Position numbers and translations under genes: made by a program
Shown here: positions 6,289 through 8,346 of the stretch, in pieces
Position numbering within the stretch: the first letter of the stretch is position 1
Layout of the letters: each line of letters begins with the position of its first letter
Assembly (NCBI GenBank): GCA_018224455.1
Contig: JAGTUY010000298.1
Location: forward strand, 1 to 8,346
Reading direction: 5' to 3'
From: Desulfosarcina sp.
GTDB taxonomy: Bacteria; Desulfobacterota; Desulfobacteria; Desulfobacterales; Desulfosarcinaceae
DNA: 8,346 nucleotides
Notes under the pieces: model-generated
What the model saw: the letters and a program-made list of their open reading frames with translations, nothing else
The model's database searches: none
Told to the model about the DNA's origin: nothing

Positions 6289-6568
6289 GTTGGCCTCATC
6301 CCTTCACGAATCCGTCGGAAATACGACTTATTACGAATTCATCATCGGTTAGCTATATGCAAAAAAAAACAATTTAACCAGTGCATTTCGACTTGAACAC
6401 CTATAGCAGGGTCTTAACGAAGGTTCAAGATACCACCAAGACGCTGCAAGTGATGGTTGACGCGATCCTCGCAATCGATCCTGATGGATTCAGATGGATG
6501 TAAAGCACCAGATCCAACAGGTAGGAGTCTTCCCAAAGGCGCTTTCCTGGAAATAAAAAACTTCATAA
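6289..6568. other. Long noncoding gap between lipoprotein and hip module
   Basis: Together with the hip control region, 382 nt (6289-6670) hold no firm gene. The lipoprotein promoter (minus strand) should lie in the first part, but I see no good -35/-10 pair. A run of nine A's lies at 6361-6369. A 40-codon plus-strand frame at 6381-6503 is listed separately. The boundary between the GC-rich backbone and the lower-GC hip segment falls here. Confidence 0.4.
6381..6503 (+). pseudogene. Possible coding remnant of 40 codons
   Basis: From GTG at 6381 to TAA at 6501-6503 the frame reads VHFDLNTYSRVLTKVQDTT and then a helix-like stretch ending DPDGFRWM. It has protein-like composition and an amphipathic helical pattern, but no ribosome binding site, and a stop codon lies two codons upstream (6375-6377). 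It may be the tail of a gene lost when the hip module was acquired, or a chance frame. I recognise no family. Confidence 0.2.
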
Positions 6569-6588
6569 TTTACCGCCTTGGCGGCAAA
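6569..6588 (+). promoter_or_regulatory. Third HipB operator-like site (O3)
   Basis: TTTACCGCCTTGGCGGCAA differs at only three of 19 positions from the second operator sequence at 6662-6680 and keeps the CCG...CGG arms (core CCGCC-TT-GGCGG at 6573-6584). It lies 8 nt upstream of a consensus -35 (6592) and about 71 bp, centre to centre, from O1. A HipB dimer here could loop to the downstream pair or block an upstream promoter. Confidence 0.5.
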
Positions 6589-6591
6589 AGA

Positions 6592-6621
6592 TTGACATCG
6601 ACACAAAATCAAAACCAGAAT
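6592..6621 (+). promoter_or_regulatory. Candidate upstream hip promoter P1
   Basis: A perfect TTGACA (6592-6597) is followed after 18 nt by CAGAAT (6616-6621; 4 of 6 matches). Transcripts starting near 6628 would carry the whole 40-nt palindrome in the leader, forming a hairpin that buries the hipB start codon. Confidence 0.35.
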
Positions 6622-6633
6622 CATACAAAACAA

Positions 6634-6663
6634 TTGACTTTTGCCGTCATGACGGTAAATATT
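6634..6663 (+). promoter_or_regulatory. Candidate proximal hip promoter P2
   Basis: TTGACT (6634-6639; 5 of 6) is followed after 18 nt by AATATT (6658-6663; 4 of 6). The -10 lies in the centre of the 40-bp palindrome, the first operator fills the spacer and the second covers the start site. The predicted transcription start (about 6670-6671) coincides with the hipB ATG. Confidence 0.45.
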
Positions 6664-6680
6664 TACCGTCATGACGGCAA
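6641..6680 (+). promoter_or_regulatory. Perfect 40-bp palindrome with two nested HipB operators (O1, O2)
   Basis: Bases 6641-6660 are the exact reverse complement of 6661-6680. Each half contains CCGTCATGACGG (6644-6655 and 6666-6677), itself a perfect 12-bp palindrome, so there are two dimer sites whose centres are 22 bp apart, about two helical turns and hence on the same face. The second site includes the hipB start codon (ATG at 6671). This is the expected arrangement for cooperative binding by an XRE repressor such as HipB. Confidence 0.85.
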
Positions 6681-6931
6681 CCTTTCACTTGCTAAACATC
6701 GAGCAAATCGGTCCCATTGTTCAATTTCACCGTAAAAAAGCCGGACTATCACGGGTCGAACTGGCCATGGTAGCCGGGATTGGGAAAACGGCAATCTACG
6801 ATATCGAGCATGGCAAGTTAACCGTGCAGTTCAACACGCTGTTCAAAGTCCTTGCGGCCTTGAACATCAAATTGGCCGTAGACAGCCCGATCATGGATTT
6901 GCTTGAGGAGACGCCGAATGCGCAGCGCTGA
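6671..6931 (+). CDS. hipB: HipB-type XRE repressor/antitoxin
   Basis: An 86-aa protein with one helix-turn-helix of the XRE/Cro type: about residues 14-65, with SRVELAMVAGI as helix 2 and GKTAIYDIEHGK as the turn and recognition helix, followed by FNTLFKVLAALNIKL. In Hip modules HipB binds operators and recruits the HipA/HipT kinase for autorepression. The ATG at 6671 is the only good start; no ribosome binding site precedes it and the codon is inside an operator, so it may be translated from a leaderless mRNA. The gene overlaps hipS by 14 nt (6918-6931), and the hipS ribosome binding site is inside hipB. Order and sizes (B, S, T) match the tripartite HipBST family rather than two-gene HipBA. 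Confidence 0.88.
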   Translation: MTATFHLLNIEQIGPIVQFHRKKAGLSRVELAMVAGIGKTAIYDIEHGKLTVQFNTLFKVLAALNIKLAVDSPIMDLLEETPNAQR

Positions 6932-7229
6932 AATATCCATTCACAATCAACCAGCCGGGATCCTCAAGGAAATTGAAAAGGGTATCCGTTATCGTTTTGA
7001 ATATTTCGCCGACTTCGTTGGGTCGCCCATCTCATTAACCATGCCCGTCGCCCAACAGGTTCATGATTTCGACCGGTTTCCCCCGTTTTTTGAGGGGCTG
7101 CTTCCCGAGGGATTTAACCTGCAAGCGCTACTGAGAACCGCTAAAATAGATCGCAACGATCTGTTCGGTCAGCTGATCGCTGTAGGTGCCGACATGGTGG
7201 GCGCGGTTACGGCCAAGGCTATCGAATGA
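6918..7229 (+). CDS. hipS: HipS-like protein (HipA N-terminal subdomain as a separate gene)
   Basis: A 103-aa protein starting MRSAEISIHNQPAGIL. The start at 6918 has GAGGAGA 6-7 nt upstream; the in-frame TTG at 6903 is rejected because it lies before that site. It matches the small N-terminal domain of HipA: a first beta strand with N-QPAG, then FFEGLLPEGF (57-66), then IDRNDLFGQLIAVGADMVGAV (77-97), the counterpart of the HipA GRDCVGAV segment. In the known E. coli HipBST system this free domain, not HipB, is the antitoxin that neutralises the HipT kinase. The protein has no tryptophan at all, whereas, as I recall, E. coli HipS uses a Trp to block the kinase pocket; F57/F58 or F66 might replace it. 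It overlaps hipT by 4 nt (ATGA). Confidence 0.85.
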   Translation: MRSAEISIHNQPAGILKEIEKGIRYRFEYFADFVGSPISLTMPVAQQVHDFDRFPPFFEGLLPEGFNLQALLRTAKIDRNDLFGQLIAVGADMVGAVTAKAIE

Positions 7230-8155
7230 ACACCTGCCCGATTACCTATCAGCCCTGCGAAGGACGCTACTCCATTCAGGGACTCAAGCAGCTCTCGCCT
7301 CGATTGACCCACCTACATCCACTGGCCTACACGGCAGAAGAACAGCTTCGTGAAGCGGCGGCCCGTGCACCCAGGATGTCCATTCAAGGCGTGCAACCCA
7401 AGCTGAGCGCGCGGCTATCGATCAGCAACAATCAATTTAAAATTGTAACCAGCCGGGGCCGATATGTCCTGAAACCTCAAAATCCGCAGTTTGCCGAGCT
7501 GCCTGAAAACGAGGATCTCTCCATGCGCTTGGCGAAAGCTGCCGGCATCAATATCCCTTTGCATGGACTGATCTATGCCAAGGATGATTCGCTCACCTAT
7601 TTTATCAGACGATTCGATCGTATCGGGCGCAATCGGAAAGTTGCCGTCGAAGATTTCACCCAATTAATGGGATTGGGACGGGATACTAAATATGATGGCT
7701 CAATGGAAAAAGTGGCGGCGGTGATCGAACGTTTCTGCACGTTTCCAGCCATCGACAAAATCAGGCTGTTCCATCTGGCCTTGGTTAACTTTCTGCTCGG
7801 CAATGAAGACATGCATCTAAAGAATTTCTCGTTAATCACGCGGAAAGAACGCGTCGAACTGGCACCGGCTTACGATATCGTGAACACCACCATCGTTTTG
7901 GCCAAACCACAGGAGGAAATCGCACTACCCATCAAGGGTAAAAAGCGCAAGTTGACGCGTTCTTTGCTGGTTGACTATTTCGGGCGCGAAAGGTTGGGAC
8001 TTTCATCCGCAGCCGTCACCATGGTCCTGGGCAGGTTGGAGGCGGCTTTTGCGGAATGGGAGCGGTTGATTGATGTCAGCTTTCTCGATACGATGCGCAA
8101 ACAGAAGTACAGAGATGTATTCCATTCCCGCCGGACGATCCTGATGGCTGGGTAG
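7226..8155 (+). CDS. hipT: HipT-like Ser/Thr kinase toxin (split HipA)
   Basis: A 309-aa HipA-family kinase lacking the N-terminal subdomain, which is encoded by hipS. The N-terminus CPITYQPCEGRYSIQGLK is typical of HipT. The Gly-rich loop is MSIQGVQPKLSA (51-62), i.e. an SIQ type with S52 and Q54 where E. coli HipT has two serines that are autophosphorylated. ATP-binding lysine K83 is in YVLKPQ. The catalytic loop is GNEDMHLKNFS, with D195 and N200; the metal-binding Asp is D217 in PAYDIVN. All residues expected for an active kinase are present. Known relatives phosphorylate aminoacyl-tRNA synthetases (GltX by HipA, TrpS by E. coli HipT) and stop translation; the target here cannot be read from sequence. 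The ATG overlaps the hipS stop (ATGA, 7226-7229), giving coupled translation of toxin after antitoxin. Confidence 0.92.
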   Translation: MNTCPITYQPCEGRYSIQGLKQLSPRLTHLHPLAYTAEEQLREAAARAPRMSIQGVQPKLSARLSISNNQFKIVTSRGRYVLKPQNPQFAELPENEDLSMRLAKAAGINIPLHGLIYAKDDSLTYFIRRFDRIGRNRKVAVEDFTQLMGLGRDTKYDGSMEKVAAVIERFCTFPAIDKIRLFHLALVNFLLGNEDMHLKNFSLITRKERVELAPAYDIVNTTIVLAKPQEEIALPIKGKKRKLTRSLLVDYFGRERLGLSSAAVTMVLGRLEAAFAEWERLIDVSFLDTMRKQKYRDVFHSRRTILMAG

Positions 8156-8187
8156 GCGGAACGAACTTAAACGGAATGCCATTCGAA

Positions 8188-8265
8188 TCAAGCAGAACAC
8201 CTCTCATTAATTTTCTCGCGGATACCCTGGGGAATGGTAACTTGTCTTTTTGTCTTCACTCGCAT
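8188..8265 (-). pseudogene. Truncated AbrB/VapB-type antitoxin remnant
   Basis: On the minus strand AGGAG precedes an ATG at 8265, and 25 codons read MRVKTKRQVTIPQGIREKI and then NERCSA before TGA. The first 19 residues are the classic N-terminal strand and loop of SpoVT/AbrB-fold antitoxins (consensus TKGQVTIPxEIREKLGI). Normal members are about 70-85 aa, so this one is cut off after the DNA-binding core. A second frame from ATG at 8207 begins MRGVLLDSN, which resembles the start of a VapC PIN toxin, then loses similarity at about 8180, next to hipT. A deletion joining vapB to vapC followed by loss of vapC would explain both. The intact ribosome binding site means the short peptide may still be made. 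Confidence 0.5.
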
Positions 8266-8346
8266 GATCTCCTGTGCTGTTGTAGGACCATGTGCCCGTT
8301 GCTGAGTCTAAGACATCCCCATTGTAATACTCGATGGTGGATAGAG
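8266..8346. other. Right edge, upstream of the antitoxin remnant
   Basis: On the minus strand a TACAAT (-10-like, 5 of 6) lies at about 8326-8321, roughly 55 nt before the remnant's start; its -35 would lie at or beyond the window edge. A short open frame also runs in from the edge on the minus strand and ends at 8207, but I do not recognise it. Confidence 0.25.

Noticed and set aside
8172..8182. GAATG-C-CATTC as a hipT terminator
   Set aside because: The loop would be one base and there is no T-run; no terminator is evident after hipT.
1..8346. CRISPR array, tRNA, rRNA, or intact insertion sequence
   Set aside because: No evenly spaced direct repeats, no recognisable tRNA or rRNA sequence and no transposase were seen on either strand.

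Overview
The window reads as part of the chromosome of an anaerobic or microaerophilic bacterium, most likely a sulfate-reducer-type deltaproteobacterium (Desulfobacterota). This is inferred from gene content: ferritin-like/rubrerythrin proteins, a PerR-type regulator, a rhodanese-ferritin fusion and small cysteine-rich proteins. No rRNA or other taxonomic marker is present, so the assignment stays tentative. The left three quarters are GC-rich (a sampled 60-base line at 4801 is 65% G+C). The right quarter is visibly poorer in G+C (45% in a sampled line at 7561).

Layout. 1-1802 (minus): a mercuric-reductase-like flavoprotein followed downstream by the 5' end of a small AhpD/carboxymuconolactone-decarboxylase-fold gene that resembles the peroxidase-like proteins of arsenosugar loci. 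2019-2240 (minus): a 73-aa conserved-looking small protein. 2335-2475: a perfectly registered imperfect palindrome of 141 bp, MITE- or REP-like. 2484-3169 (minus): a two-gene operon, rubrerythrin-like diiron protein then a 70-aa cysteine-rich protein. 3369-5314 (plus, divergent): a rhodanese-diiron fusion translationally coupled to an FAD/NAD(P)-dependent oxidoreductase of the type also found fused to SelD. 5412-5852 (plus): a PerR-type Fur-family regulator with a Fur/PerR-box-like operator over its own promoter. 5857-6288 (minus, convergent, 4 nt away): a short PEBP-like lipoprotein. Genes 2484-5852 look like one peroxide/sulfur-stress locus: diiron peroxide reductases, a flavoprotein electron donor and the peroxide-sensing repressor.

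6569-8155 (plus) is the accessory part: a complete three-gene toxin-antitoxin module of HipBST type (XRE repressor HipB, small HipA-N-domain-like HipS, split HipA-like kinase HipT) with overlapping genes. Its control region is striking. A perfect 40-bp palindrome contains two copies of CCGTCATGACGG, the second copy holds the hipB start codon, and a third related site lies about 70 bp upstream. The best promoter places the transcription start at or next to the hipB ATG, suggesting a leaderless mRNA. Immediately after hipT, on the minus strand, lies a truncated AbrB/VapB-type antitoxin remnant, so this end of the window seems to be a toxin-antitoxin-rich, rearranged segment.

The HipBST family itself is known. 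The features here that may be new are its operator architecture, its SIQ-type kinase loop with a tryptophan-free HipS, and, separately, the palindromic element and the rhodanese-diiron/flavoprotein pair.
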